Source of the DNA: Limanda limanda
Lineage: Eukaryota; Chordata; Actinopteri; Pleuronectiformes; Pleuronectidae
NCBI RefSeq assembly: GCF_963576545.1
Contig: NC_083658.1
Location: 10,309,428 to 10,373,427 of the forward strand
Reading direction: 5' to 3'
DNA: 64,000 nt
In this document: one piece after another, positions 24,881 to 38,454 of the stretch
Layout: every line of letters starts with the position of its first letter
Numbering within the stretch: position 1 is the first letter of the stretch
The notes under the pieces: generated by a model
The model's input: only the letters and a program-made list of their open reading frames with translations
What the model was told of the DNA's origin: nothing
Databases searched by the model: none
Translations under genes and position numbers: made by a program

Positions 24881-26212
24881 CTTAATTTAAGCAGTGGCCG
24901 GCCTTCTCCATGTTTAAATCCTCTTTTGGACTAAAGCTCATTATCATCCACACATATAATCTCTCAAATTGGTACCAGACGCCCCTGCTGTTAAAAACGG
25001 CCTGCATAATTTGCTCAGGGAGCCTGAAAGCCTGAAGTTGAAATGCAGATAATGCAATGCATTGTATCTAATGTTGAGATTCCAAGACAGTGAAGAGATG
25101 GAAGAAATCAGAGCAGAGACAAAAGAAACCTGAAGCTTCTCATTTAGACCCATTTTAACTATGTAGATTTATATAGCTTCTATTATACTAAATCTCACTC
25201 GTCTCAACTTTAACCAGGTCGGTTCACCATGGTAACCGATGCTGCATGATTGACCTACCCCAAAGGAAAAATGTCAACTACTGTGCAATCAGATTAGTCA
25301 TCATCTTTCAGATCTGGAAAAGAAAAAAAGCATTTACAATAAAGTCATGAGCTATAAAGAGCCATTCGTAGTTTTTAGATTTCTTTTTGCCGAACCCTCT
25401 GAGGTGAATTGTTCAATGTTCCCAACATGGCAATCAGGTCGACCTCATTCGACACCAACTACTTTCTTCCTTCTGTTACTTTGGCAACAGACATTTGTAA
25501 TGTTTCACTAGTTTGCTCTTCCTCACACAGAAAAGCCTTTATAATAACTCCTGTACTTTGATATCTGTTTGATGGACAGGCGTCTGACCCTATTAGCTCC
25601 GCCTACACTTAACCCAAATCCAAATCCAATCATCTTAAGGGCTTCACACGCCTCTGTCTGACTCTCTTTTTGACAGTTAATGCCTTAAACCCAAATACAT
25701 CAAACACATTTTTTTTTGTTTTTAAAGCTGTAATTGGATACATCTTTGATCCACACACACACACGCACTCCAAACACCTCCACCCAACAACTACACAGTC
25801 GTATCTTCCTCCAGAACATTTCCTGGCATTTTTCTCAATTGCTGTGGTGTTGTAACATCATTACAGGTCAGGAAACAGGCCACAGAGAGACCATTCTGCT
25901 CATAAATCAGGTGATTGATCGTCATCCATCTAGCGCAGAGGGCTGTGCCATGTGTCTCCAAGCAGAAACACATATCCATAGTAACCCCAGTTGTCAAGAA
26001 GCCTGTATCTGGGCACACTTGTTGAGCGCTCGCTCGCTCTATCTCTCACCCTCTCTGAGCTGCGGGAGGGAAAACAACTTCATGTGGCGAGCCATTTTAT
26101 TTCTAATATCATGTGTGTGATCAATCTCCCCCTGCTATGAGCGGGCCATGCACTGGAGGCAATCATTCAACGTTTATGGCGGGTATGGGGTATTGACAGA
26201 GGCGTGTGCCTC

Positions 26213-26258
26213 CGTGTGTGTGTGTCTGTGTGTGTGTGTGTGTGTGGTTGTGTGTGTG
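26213..26258. repeat. Interrupted (TG)n microsatellite
   Basis: TG dinucleotide tract with TC and GT interruptions over about 46 bases. Confidence 0.88.
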
Positions 26259-26559
26259 ACAGAGAGAAAAGGGAGGCGGTGAGAGCTTCAATTCCAGGTT
26301 TCACTTTAAAATCTTAGCTGAAGCTTCCTGGATTTTCTTTAGAAAGGTTGCAAATTTAATTACTAGCTTTGACATAGCAAACTGAAAACCACAATATTAT
26401 TAATATTAAGACTTTTTTTTTTAATACCTTTGCAATAAATACCAGACAGTCTGTAGTTTCCATGCGTAAAAACACTGACACGGTGGAATGGGTCCCTAAC
26501 ACTGTGCCACTCTTCTCCCTCGAACTTCTTGCTGACAGCTTCCTGCCATATTTAACGTC

Positions 26560-27260
26560 TTTTGATATCAATTACAAAGTCAAGTGGCTTCCCATAATTT
26601 AATTTGTGCTGTGCGCTGATGTCCCCTGTTAGAATTCACTGTCTTGCTCAATTAAGACGGGCCTCGTTATTGGCCAAACTGCGAGTAGCCGCATTAATGT
26701 GGGTGGAAGATCCTATCCTTAAGACTGTTGTATTCATTTTGAGGTTCACTCATAGCCGTGCATTGCAATGGGTGTGAAGACTGTAAATGGAATTGACTGT
26801 CAGGATGTCCTTCATTCTTCCTCCTGTTAAGGCAGAGTGCAATCGGGGGAAGGGGAAGAAATACATGTTGTGGATGTACTGTGGATAAATACATGGCGAG
26901 AGACGGATGATGAGCGGTTGCTCTCTAATGGGAACCAGGGTCCTGTTGTGGTGGCGTGTTTTATTTACAGCTACTCTTCATCAGAGTGTCAAGCCGGGCC
27001 CACAGACCATCCTTAATAGAAACTAGAGGCAGAGAGGGGACTTTGCATTTCCATTCCCAAACACATGTCGAGGACCTGCGTTCTTCATTTGCATTTGTGA
27101 TGGAGTGATGCGTTCACGGCGAGCAAGTGTTATGGGTAATACATCGCTGGAATCACTGGGAGACTGTGGAAAGGTAGGCATCATTTGTCTGGGGACTCAT
27201 CAATGTCTGGCGGAGAAATTGGGACTAATGACTGTACAGCAGAGGGGAGGAGAGAGGCTA
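26560..27260. promoter_or_regulatory. Candidate conserved non-coding cluster
   Basis: Two blocks stand out: 26565-26710, with ATTTAATTTGTGC and GCTCAATTAAGACGG and GCATTAATGTGG, and 27040-27250, with TTCATTTGCATTTGTGATGG. Both are repeat-free and lack a coding signal. The TAAT and octamer-like content suggests developmental regulatory DNA. Conservation not tested. Confidence 0.33.
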
Positions 27261-27299
27261 AATTTGTCTCAATCAATGCCACAGGACATGATCATAAAT

Positions 27300-28870
27300 C
27301 TACAGGTGTCACCCGTGCTCACTGGATGTGTTAATAGTTAGGGGAACAACTTTTAGTGAATATAAAATGTTTCCTGCACTGCACCAACCAAAGTTTGAAT
27401 TCATAGGGAGGCAGCTGGAGGACAGGAAAGCTGAAGAGATGCTTGTTTTTCTAAATGACATGACTGTTCTGGATAGATTGAGCTTTTGTCCCTGCAGAGT
27501 CCAGTGGTTCGCTGGCTGACAGCGACCTGGTTTTTCCTCATTAGAAATCAATCGTGAACACTGAAAACTCCTGACAGCCTCTTTTGAAAACAGTTTCCAA
27601 AGTGCTGGGTTGATGTGGGAAATGTTGGCCTGTGGTTATTGTGACAAAAAGCATGTGTCATCAGCAGACATGCTGTAATAATGGTCCTAAAGATGAGAAA
27701 TCAACAGTGGGGAACAAACTCCTGGAGAATACCAAAGAAAAGCAGAGTTCAGGTATAACACAGATGAAGGGTGAGGCCCGTGAAATGTTTTAGAAAACTA
27801 CAGTTTTTTGGTAATATTCATCTTGTTATGTCACTTTTGCAATCCGTGTGCAGGCACTTTTTATGATTCTGTATTGAGGTTTGCCTATAAAGCTCCTTTT
27901 TCACTGTAATCCATGTTCGTAAGTTGGGGGAAAAAGCAGAAATACATAGTTATTACTGACCTCTAACACCAGACCTCACATGAAACCTGAAGTTTCTGTT
28001 CATGTGAATTCAAATGCAGCTGTGCACAGAAAGAGGAATCTGGTTCATTCTGCTTCCTGCCAAGTCAACAAATGGGCACGTTCATGGATTTCTCGTATCG
28101 CTCTTCCAAGAATCTATTGTGTAGCTCTGCACATGTGGCTCACAAGGGAGCTGATTGTGTGTTTACAGCAAACACAGCACTGCAAACAATTTGGAGGAAC
28201 TATTTTTTAAATAACCGAGGACGGAAAAGGGAAATAGAGTTTGTTCACTTCAATCCAGGAAAATTGATATAATTAAAATTAAAAGATGGGAGAATGGTTA
28301 AGATACATTTTTTCAGTTTGGGTAATTTTGAAAAATGATTGCCAAAAAGTTAGTTATGTTTTACAGGATTGGGGAAATTCATTTTCGCACCACTGCACAT
28401 TTACATTCACCAACAAAAATGCATCCCATGGAACAAACACCAGAACCCTTTAACTACATCTTCATATGTGGGGGAAGCCATGAATAAACATTGTAAATGT
28501 TGTTTTAAAGAAACCCAAGGTTAAGTTTCCTGATGAACGCCTCCTTTGACTGCATCACCTCAAATCAACCAATAAGCTAATTTACAAGCAAATGGGATTT
28601 CAGATTCCCCTTTACATGTACTTTCTTTGACTTTCTGTTTTAAGACTAATTTGTAAGAGTTTTTGACACAAGACACGTTACAAGGAACGAAGGGCATGGT
28701 GCCGAAAACAGGAAGGAATGGAATGACCAACACTCACTGAAATTGTACATCGGTGTCAGAGCATCCAAGTATGGGGATTTTATTTTAAAATCTAACTTGA
28801 TGTGCTGCATTAAACGGAAATGTATGTAATTATTCTGTTCGCCCAACCATTCAGGCCGTATCAGCATTCT
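27300..28870. other. Unique AT-rich non-coding sequence
   Basis: Short open frames only, no recognised repeat, no tRNA fold, no splice-bounded exon that I can support. Confidence 0.5.
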
Positions 28871-28874
28871 AACA

Positions 28875-29100
28875 CAGAGGACAAATGGATACGTTCTGCT
28901 ACATATGCATATGCGGCGGATTAGTATGGCAGAAATGCATTGTATGTTTTGCAACGTTCCACCCCGAGTGCAACTGCAGACAAAGCATTACTCAGAGAAA
29001 AGGGTGTTTTGAATTTAATCATCTACGGGTAATAGCTGGGGAAATGCAGCACAGAGTTCCCAGAGAGTGTTTATTTGTGTGTGTGACTAGAGTGAAAGGG
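28875..29100. promoter_or_regulatory. Candidate conserved non-coding element with a PHD-like chance frame
   Basis: Repeat-free block with TACATATGCATATGCGG near 28899 and GAATTTAATCATCTACGGGT near 29011. The plus-strand frame 28885-29151 happens to read C-x2-C, later C-x2-C-x4-H-x2-C, reminiscent of a PHD finger, but there is no splice acceptor before it and the rest has no domain. I favour regulatory sequence over an exon. Confidence 0.25.
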
Positions 29101-29374
29101 AAAGCAAGTGAGATAGTGGATTTATTGTCCCTGTGGGACTCAATCAAGTAATTTAATTTCCTTTAATGGGCTGACAATTGTGGTGATGGTCTACAATGGA
29201 TTTCTTTTAACAAAGGTACAAAAAAAACTGTATGGAACGTTGGGATAATATGGAATTGATTTCAAATCATTTGGCTCTGATATAGAAAATACAAAAATCA
29301 CATGTAAAAGTTTAACAGCTGCATAACCAAACCATAACTGATAGTCAGACACTTTAAAAACAAGCTCTTCACTA

Positions 29375-29570
29375 GTGCTGCACAAGTTATCTTAGCGCAA
29401 TTAAGCTGCAATTTAATTAAATATGGCGTCCAACATCGTTGTTTTTCTCTCATTACAACTTCAGTAGGAGCTCGCAGCACATTGTGCAAACATCTTTAAG
29501 CAAGCACTCAAAATACAATGTGCTTGTTGTATCGCGATCGCACAATTGTGCACAACTCTCACAATATGTA
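29375..29570. repeat. Possible degenerate hAT-type miniature element
   Basis: Begins CTAGTGCTGCACAAG and ends with GATCGCACAATTGTGCACAA. The ends are loosely complementary and the interior has GCGCAATTAAG / GCAATTTAATTAAAT phrases seen in teleost hAT elements. No target duplication is visible. Low confidence. Confidence 0.3.
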
Positions 29571-29689
29571 TTTTTCAATATAAGTAGTGAAAGGTGACAA
29601 ATCTGCACTCGGGAAATTCATACTGCAACAGAAGTTTAGTATTTTATCCAATTTGCAATACATAGACGAGTAGAGAGTCACTCAGTAGA

Positions 29690-29785
29690 GCACAACAGCA
29701 ACCATGAAACAAGATATAAATTCAGATCCAGATTTTTATTTGGATCTGCACCAAGTTGCACACACTCGTAGATCAGTACCCTAAA
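29690..29785. repeat. Old interspersed repeat fragment
   Basis: TTATTTGGATCTGCACCAAG and CACACACTCGTAGATCAGTA match phrases of the same degenerate teleost repeat seen at 6600-6722. Ends not found. Confidence 0.45.
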
Positions 29786-32450
29786 CATGAGAAATCAACG
29801 TTGAACTGTCAAATAGAAACAAGTTACAAACTGCACCTTCCAACGAAGGAACCCTTATCCGAGAAATAAACATTTCCCTAGCACACACCAGGGTACTAAC
29901 CTTCCCACCCCCACTGCTTCTACCCAAACCACAAAAACAACAGCAGCGCAATTCCAAACTGGCTTTCATTTCCCAGAATCCCTTATTTTTTTTTACAATG
30001 GAATCCAAACTTGCAACCAGCACGGCCTCTAATAAAGCCATACTATCTGAAAGGGAAGGAACAGAGGACGGGGGTCTGGCTCCAATGGGGTGTTCATTTA
30101 TCAGTAGACACGTTTCAAATCCTTGCTCCAGGCAATGGCTCATGAAGCATCCGAGAAGATAGCCCGTAGGGAGTCCTGCTGCAAAAGCAGAAACCCCTTT
30201 GATGAGCCTTGGGCCACTGCTGCACCTGTGTCTGATATGCATGGGTAAAAAAAGGAGACGCAAGCAGCCTGTGGATAGTGGAAAAAAACAGACGGGCAGC
30301 ACACTCCCTTTATGTTAACCGCTGTAGCTTTCCTCTATCCTTCAACCAGCCTTTTGTATAATGCAGTTAAAATAGTGGGAAGAAACCCTAAAAAAATCCA
30401 CAGTTGCTTCCTTTCATATGTCACTGAACCAACATCAATGGTTCATGTCCTGAATGCAGTCCGGCAATACTCGTGATCTTTGAAAAGGTTTGTGAGAAAA
30501 GATAAATAACATGGGATTAGACATTCCATGAAAAGGGGAGAAGAGTCTATGTTCTCTTGTTATGTGATGGCATGATATGTTGCAAACCCTTCAAGAAGAA
30601 GCCAGTCAGCATCCTTCTGATCCGCATTGAAGTAAACAAGTTTATACCATGGAAGTGATCAGCAAAGATCAATGATGACATATTCCATCATCACTCACTG
30701 GCCCTCAAATTGAATTTCTGAGTGTTCGGGGACTCACAAATCTAGCTGTTAAAAGACAGGACAGCTCTGTTTTTCATCGTAACTGGTACGGCAGCACAAG
30801 GCTACGAGACCCCCCCCCCACTGCTGACTTGAAACGATTTGTGCTTTCAGGCCAAGAGAAGAAAAGAAATGAAGAGGTGCCCTGAAATGTTGGTAGGTTC
30901 CAGGGAATCAAATGTCAGTACCGATTAATGTTGCTTGTTAAATGTTGTAAATATAAACATGTTAGGTTTTTTTGTACCCTCTGTTTTCAGAATTGTCTTC
31001 CATTTGAAAAGGGAAGATAGTCGTGGGAAGAAGACAAGACTTACCTGAGCCTCTTTTCGACACCACTTTCAGGCAATGGACCACAACGGCGTGAAGCAGG
31101 ATCAGGAGAGGAATGGGAGCTTTCATTTTTTACCAGTCCTACAAGGAAACAAAAGCTTGCATGATTATTCCAAACTAATGGAAGCTGCGAACACGCCTAA
31201 ATCCATTCAGAATTTAAAAAAAGAGATTTTGGCAGTGATGTTTAAGAGATGCTTGATCAAAGCTTGAAAAGGAAAATAAAACCCTGCGAGTTCTGAGACA
31301 AAAGAATTCATTCTATGAGCCCTGAGGTCAGATGGAGAAATCCTGCACGTCTTTGTGCAACTTCACTTCTCCAAAGCATTTGTCTGCCTGCTTTATTTAT
31401 ACCAGAGTCCCTTCAGGGACTAACTGAAATCAGGACAAGACTGTTGATTATACAAGACACAGCTCCATCAGGGTAAATCTGACTTAACTGCTTTGTCAGC
31501 CACCAACAGCACAACATAGTCACTTGAATCCAGATATCAAAAACAATTTCAGGGATATCTTCATAAGATGGTGGATAACAGTGAATATGTCTGAATATAC
31601 AGAGAGCAGCTGTAAGTGTAAATAATAATGACAGAAACGGTATTAATAGTGCAGTCACGTAAAAATCCATTTGATTCGGTCAAACATGGGAAGTTGATAT
31701 ATCGATAACAGCTAATACATGGAAAAATAAGGAACAAATTAATACAGCAGAGATACGATAAAGAAAATGTTGAGATCATTTAAAAAACAATATCTTCAAA
31801 TACAAGGAATTTCCAAGAGAACTCAGTTATTTTTAAAGTCTAGGCTTTGTGAATCAGCAATTATTTCTATTCAGTGTTTGATACTGGACAGTGCATTGTG
31901 TCAAGTCCAAGTTTTTAAATATAATTTGGGCATATCTGAAATTTTGTGAAACTGCAGCCTTTAGTCTGGTCAAGGCTGAGATCAGGTGATTGATACTACA
32001 ACTCCACCTCAAAATTAAAGTAAACCTCAGAATTGTTATTTTACCGAAGTAATTATTACTTCAAAATCAAACGTATTAAAACACAAAAGTGCAACAGTCC
32101 AAATAGTAGCATCTCGACTGCACATATTGTTTATAACCATCAACGTGTCACAATTTGGTCAATGTTATATAGATATATTCTATAAAGTGATTGAGATTAT
32201 CTTTAATGCTAATATCTGGTTAAATTAGTTCTGGTAATTAGTAGTCATTACAAATAAATGAATGCATGTGCCTTACACTACCTTCTACTCTATTAAATCT
32301 GGTTAAAATCTGGTGGAAAAACATTCTACAGTCAACCTTACTCAGATAAACAAGTTCATCAAAGTAAACAGTGTTTGTTCAGATGTTACCAGCTGCTAAC
32401 CAACGTAACCCCTGTCACACTCTTGCTCATTGAACCCCCGTGACTGTGTA
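29786..32450. other. Unique non-coding sequence
   Basis: A minus-strand frame of 173 codons (30302-29781) has no domain and no splice context and is read as chance. The rest is AT-rich with no recognised repeat or gene. Confidence 0.45.
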
Positions 32451-32459
32451 ATTCTTTTT

Positions 32460-32860
32460 GGTTTGGCAACTAATTGATCTCCTGGCCGCAGGCAAAAATG
32501 CCTTCTCTGCTCCGGCTTGACAAGATGCCAATGTCGGCTACAAGGACGCTTCCATTGGCATTTCTGTCACGACAAAGATGCTTCACATAGATTCCACAAA
32601 GCTGCATCAGAAAGGCTGTGCGGGGGGGGGGAAACCCTGAAAAGCCACAATAACCCTTGAGACAGTCACAGAGGCATTCGAAACTGGCCAGCATCCAAAG
32701 ATGGCGACATTGCCATGTTCTCCTTGTCAAAAGGCCCATTGTCGACAGCCCCTTGCTTCCTGCAACCGACGCCACCTCAGAAAAAACGCAACATGCCACC
32801 GCACAAAATCTTATCTTGTTAATTAGTTTTCTGTGTTGCGTGCAGGTCTGCAACATAAGC
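32460..32860. promoter_or_regulatory. Candidate conserved non-coding element
   Basis: A GC-balanced, repeat-free 400-bp block between AT-rich flanks, containing GGCAACTAATTGATCTCC near 32465 and CTTATCTTGTTAATTAGTTT near 32811. Both strands stay open for long distances (169 codons on the minus strand, 83 on the plus), without any recognisable protein, a frequent property of deeply conserved non-coding blocks. One of the better candidates by eye. Confidence 0.4.
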
Positions 32861-33835
32861 ACAAAAGCGCTGGTCGTTCTTTGGTTTGAACACAGAGGAA
32901 AGGACTGAATCACCAGTTCTGCTCGGCATCCCTCCAGCTCATAGTCATATCCCGGACCGCTCGACATCAACGCAAACACGTATTATCACTGGAAAGGTTA
33001 CACGTGTGCTCTTGAGATGCAAGCTAATTCATTTTATGTTTAGAGCGACCATCCTAATGACCAAATACAGTAAGTCATCATCTCTCGGGTACACTGATCA
33101 CACAGTGTCTGTATGTGTGCACAGAACAAAATATGTGGCTTATGGGATTAAATATATTAAAGAATCACCCATGAAAACATGACATACTGCTTTGCTCTAA
33201 GCTTGTGTGCAGCCATTGAGTGGAAAATAGCTCCAGAAGTGAGGTTTCAAAAAAGCCATTTCCAAGGACACTGATCTCACTGTTTCTTTTTTTTTTTTCT
33301 CCCGAGGGTATTTGGAAATATGTTGTGTCTCTTTCATAGCTATAGAACAGTAAGGGAGTATATTTGATTGGTAACAACACAACAAAAACAGTAAATGCAT
33401 TTAAAAAAGTCAATAAATAATAATAAAAAACAATTGTAAATATAGATACTCTGTAATATGCAGGGTATATACAGCTGTGTGATCATTGTGCAGAGCTCCG
33501 TGCCATTGACATTCATTACAAAGAGCACAAACTGAATAGAAAATGTTAACAAAAAACGGGACAGAGGATTCAACAATATAACAAGGTTATACTTAAGCTC
33601 ATATCAAGAAAATGAGGAAACGACTGGAATTTGTTATTTTAACTCGAAGTTAGATGTTACATCTTTGTTCTTTGTGTCTCATATGAATTTCTAATTGTTA
33701 ATAAATAAAATAATACTTTTGTCCATCAAAAAAACTTGTCTTTCACTCAAGAATAACTTTTAAAAAACAGATGCTGATACATTTTCCAGTAGAGTAGGGG
33801 TAGGAGGGTTGAGCAGCATTTGAGCCACAACAGGG

Positions 33836-33972
<137 letters not shown>

Positions 33973-34254
33973 GCCAGGTCCTCTGTTGAAGTGATCAAAG
34001 TGAGCATAAATAGGTGTTGAGCTCATCTAGCAGCCAGGCCTCACACATATAGATGCAGCCATTCATGCTTTTGTAATCCGTGATCATCTGCCAACTGGTT
34101 GTGATTTGCCTTGAGGTTCCATGTGTGTACCGTGTCCATGAAGGCTGCTTTACTCAGGCTGAGTTATTTCCTCTAACTTTACTGAATAAGTCCATAATCC
34201 CAAAAGCCCAAATACCCAAACCCCAATGACTTAGTTTGGAAACTCGCCTTGACA

Positions 34255-34440
34255 CATGCTCAACCAAGCGAGACTTTTCACCTAGTTTTTATTGCATCAA
34301 ATAACCAATTAAACCCAACCTTCTGGAAAGGTTTGGCCCACGTCAAATCAACTAACATGGAGGAGGCAGGGTTTATAACCTATACATGACCTCCATCTAT
34401 AGCTTCAGTCTATTCTAGCGATCAGGATGTTCATGTATAT
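34255..34440 (+). repeat. Interspersed repeat, copy 1 of a pair
   Basis: Shares GCATCAAATAACCAATTAAA and a following CTAACATGG-type phrase with 58700-58990 in the same orientation. The sequence resembles a widespread teleost interspersed repeat. Ends and class are undetermined. Confidence 0.5.
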
Positions 34441-35029
34441 CGAACCACGCTTGTAGGGTTCTCTTCTTTGCTGTATCCCTCTTATCAAACCTGCTACAGT
34501 TGGCACAATCCAACATTGATAACACATGGATTGTTTATCCAAAACTCAGTAAATGATAGTTATTTGCATTTCATATTCTGCTTCTGCTACCGATGGAGTC
34601 CATTTAAGAAGAAGGCCACCTGTTGGGAGAGCCGAGCCCCTAAAGGGTTTGTCAAGGTCAAACACTCAATTTGTTATCTGTAATCGTGAAGAGGGTGTCG
34701 ATGTGTTATCGTCGCTATCGTCTTACGTCTTGACACATGGTTATTAGCAAGTGATAAGTGAAAGATTCAGTGAAGCTGTCTAACTGTCAGAGATATGATC
34801 GGGAACACAATAGAGCAGAAAGAAAGCGAGAGGAGTTACCCCCCCTTCAACAAATGACTGGATACTGGTTGTCCAAGAAATGTGACATAAACATACCTCC
34901 CTCTAAAATCCCTCAATGGAAGCTTATCCTGTCAGGCATCTCAGTGTCCCATTCTTTAAAGGGAAGCTCATCCAAAAGGTGCTGTCACCTGCCTCTCTTT
35001 CTTTTGATTGTTTTTTTTCTCTCCCTCAA

Positions 35030-35430
35030 GCATCCACTTTCTCACCTTCCGGTTTCCTCCTCGGCGGATTCATCCAAAATTCAATTACTTTCAAGGAGGG
35101 TTCAGCTAGAGGAATGGGGCACTCTCTCAACACTCTCGGGGCTCGGAGTTAGCCCTGAGGAATGCGTTTCCCTCTTACACTCGCACACAAACAATTTCAG
35201 CAATCGCGCCCCCTGAGACTTTGCTGCTTTACTACAGCCCGACAGATGGATATTGAGATGATGATTTATACGGATCATCGGATTTCAAGTCCTTTGCTCT
35301 TTTGCACATTTTCTCGGGGCTCCTCAGGCACACTCGAGGTCCTCGTGCGAATTTCAGAAGCGCTGCTTATATATGAAGTTTCGGACGACTGTTTGCGTGT
35401 TTGTCGGATGTTAGCTACATAGAATTGTTC
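35030..35430. promoter_or_regulatory. Candidate conserved non-coding element
   Basis: Repeat-free block with AAAATTCAATTACTTTCAAG near 35077, ACAAACAATTTCAGCAATCG near 35188 and an AT-core ATGATGATTTATACGG near 35258. Overlapping open frames in all plus-strand phases but no recognised protein. Judged from composition. Confidence 0.33.
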
Positions 35431-35689
35431 GAGGTTTTGACGGAATCAAGGTGTGAATCTCATCCCTCGTTTTGTTCTTCAAGTGTTGAGTCTTTATTAG
35501 CACTGTTTGCTTGACACTTGGCGGAAGGGTGAGACATGGAAAACCAAAAAAGAACCCTTTCATTTTTCATTTTGGACAAATGGCTGAATCCGGGATTATT
35601 AAATCACATTTCACCGATTTCCCAAGGAAGAATGACATGTATAATAAAGTTTGAGAAAAGATGAATGCCCTTCATGTTTAAGAGGGTGA

Positions 35690-35810
35690 AAAAATATATT
35701 TTGTCTTGGCCAATGTCCCATCCTTCCACCAAATGTCATACAAATACTATCGGTGGTTTTTGCTTAATCCTTCTTATAAACAAATAACCAACTAACAGAA
35801 AATGGAGAAA
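35690..35810 (+). repeat. Old interspersed repeat fragment
   Basis: GTCCCATCCTTCCACCAAAT followed by GGTGGTTTTTGCTTAATCC matches the 3' part of a degenerate teleost repeat that commonly ends with ACAAAC runs. Probably the same broad family as the fragments at 6.6 and 29.7 kb. Ends not resolved. Confidence 0.45.
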
Positions 35811-37600
35811 ACATTATATCCTTGGTTGACATAAAAAAAAGGACTTAATCACAATTTTATAATTAATTAGAGTCAAAACACTCAGCCACTTCCCCCCCCG
35901 TCACCCCTCTGCCCTTTCTCCTACCTCCAGTAGGAGCATTTATATGTACTCTGCTTTGTGAGTTATTACCATTTCTATTTGTGAGGAATACTTCTCGAGC
36001 CCTTACACCCGTGGCTGACGCACACCGACACCCACACAAGTCTGTGCTCTCCTCACTGAATTATTCCATTTTAGATTATCTAATAACCCTGCAACCACAC
36101 GCCTCCGTGCTCTTGACACGCATGCAGGAAGTGACACAAAAAAGGGAGAAGACATCACTTGGTGGACGTAACCAACATCTCCAAACCTGTCTGAAAAGGA
36201 ATGCTACTCACCGCATGAGAGTGAAAATATGGCCATAACGGTAAATTTCCTTCCTGGAAAAAATGTAAATCATCACAAGCACAATAAAGAGATTAATAAA
36301 ATACACACTTTTAGTCGCCCTGTTATGCAATACTGTATTTTTCTTTGCCATCTCGTCCCTCTGTGGTGGGGTGTACAGAACATTGTGTCACCTAAGAAAC
36401 ACTTTCACAAACAGTGTGTAAAACTGCGAGTGACACCCTCAAACTATTGACTGTGACAGCGTTGACCTGACCTGGAGATGGATGGTGTTGACTTTAAAAT
36501 GGTACCTGGAAGTGCCAAGCCTCACCGAGACATTTCCCTCGCTTACCTACCACACTGTGCCGTGCTGTGCTACCAAGTGATTGCAGTTCAAGTGTTACAT
36601 TGATTGAAAACATTTAAATATCGTACAGAAGTCTATGTAGCTGTGGTAAATTACCTGTTTGTTGAATTCATTTTGAGAGTCAGGTAGAAAGCCTGTTTTT
36701 CTGGTGTGCTGAAAATAGGTATTGTTAGGGTTATGTGTTTGTTGCTATGGTTGCATTCTAACTTGATGAATGAATGTTTGGATGCTGTGGCACTGTTTTC
36801 CTTTGGAGTGGGGAAAAAGGTCAGTAGCTTTTGTGCTCAGGTGTATTATGCAACCTAGTAAAAGCTGCCGTCCCTGATTCGAAACCAATAGATGTTGTCA
36901 AATCTAGCAAACATCGCATCACGCTCCGATTGCTGCATTGTGTGGGTCTGAAAAAATCTGGCGTTACTACTCCGCCCTGGATCTGTAAATGGGAAACAAA
37001 CAAATTGGTACGTCCAAGCCACATAACACTACTCCAGCCAATCAGCAACAGTAGCACACAATCCAGGTACAATACATTAGCTCTCATCATCCTAATGCAA
37101 GAATATCTACGTAACCACAATCAAGGACAAAGTGTGGTCTTTAAAAAATGTCTGTAACTTATTACAGACATATATTGTAACAACAGGAGACATATATCTT
37201 CTTCAACTTAACACTGAATCTTGAAAATGACCCTATCCCTACCATACTAAAACAATAGTGCTGAGCTGCTTAACTGAAAACAAAACAGTGCAAGGAGCAT
37301 GGTCATCAGTATAACTTGAAGTTAACGAGGACCACGAGAGAGGAATATTATTACCGACTGCGAGTTTAAAGTCTAAATTTACTTTCAGTAATTTTGCCAT
37401 CGCATTTTATCGAAAATAGCAATTTAGTTTCAGAAAGTAACTGGAAAATAACCTGTCCCTGTGATGTGCTTATAATCATTGGTGTATTATTCCCTAACAT
37501 TTATTAAATCTTCATAAAAAATGTGCTTAACTCTACAAATGGGCGCTGGCCTTAACATTAAATATATCTTTTTCCTTTCCATTTGACCTCCACAGCTAAA
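35811..37600. other. Unique non-coding sequence
   Basis: No gene, RNA gene or clear repeat recognised. Two antiparallel frames at 36.82-37.16 kb overlap each other and carry no motif. Confidence 0.45.
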
Positions 37601-37864
37601 AGAGGGGGAAAAAATCCTGCTGGTAAAATAAAGTAAATAGAGTATATAATGTATAATTTATATATTTTCTCTATGTATTTTTGGCCTTGGGAGCTGTTAT
37701 CCAACAAAACACACTTCTATGGACGGACACAAAAGTGCACACACATACACACTGTCTTTGCAGTCACGTCCGATCCTTAGTCCCATTCCCTGAGCTGCCT
37801 ACTAACTACATTCTTTATCCTGCCTGCCTGTCTGTCAGGGAAATAAGGATGACATTAAATGAAC

Positions 37865-38063
37865 GGAGCTCTCTCTCTCTCTCTCTCTTTGGATATTCCA
37901 GGCCGGGTGGTGTAAGGGCTTTAGGGAGAGCCGGCTGGAATCGCTGAGAGGAAGAGGTGAAAGGGGAAGGGAGGATGAATGAACGCTAGAACGGGGAGGA
38001 GAGGGGACGGCGTGAGAGGCGGTGGCGTGAGACGTTGCCAGGCAGCGGAGAAGCAAATAACTG
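37865..38063 (+). other. Weak candidate non-coding exon ending at a splice donor
   Basis: After a short (CT)n run, a purine-rich, CpG-containing segment ends AATAACTG followed by GTGAGT at 38064-38069, a consensus donor. AT-rich TATAT-type sequence lies about 200 bases upstream (37637-37668). No reading frame is convincing, so if real it would be a 5' untranslated or long non-coding RNA exon. It sits about 400 bases before duplicated element arm A. Confidence 0.2.
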
Positions 38064-38454
38064 GTGAGTATTTTGGTCACTGTAGATTCTCGTGTTTTGA
38101 CATGACAGTGATTAACATGTGCTGTACAAAGTCTTTATAAACATGTATTGATGTGATTAAAAGGATTACACTGAATTCTTGGCAGCTTCAGCAAATCTTT
38201 CACTATTTATAGATGTTGATTTTTCAAAAACACGGATAATTATTAGAGCTGTCGACGAGTTGTTTGTTCAGTCACAGCTGCTATGGAGACAAATACCAAA
38301 CTGCTTTAAATTCACTAGGAAGGATATGAATTTAAAGCAAAATAGCACAATGATGATGAGTTAGTACTCTATTAAATGGCTTGGCTTGCTCTCACACCCA
38401 AGACTGATCGAATCACTCATTCATATTCATTCATATATTTGCTTTGTGGTCTTA

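Noticed and set aside
29781..30302. 173-codon minus-strand frame
   Set aside because: No recognisable motif and no exon boundaries; Cys/Leu/Ser-rich translation typical of non-coding DNA.
32470..32979. 169-codon minus-strand frame
   Set aside because: Overlaps an equally open plus-strand frame in a probable regulatory block; no domain.
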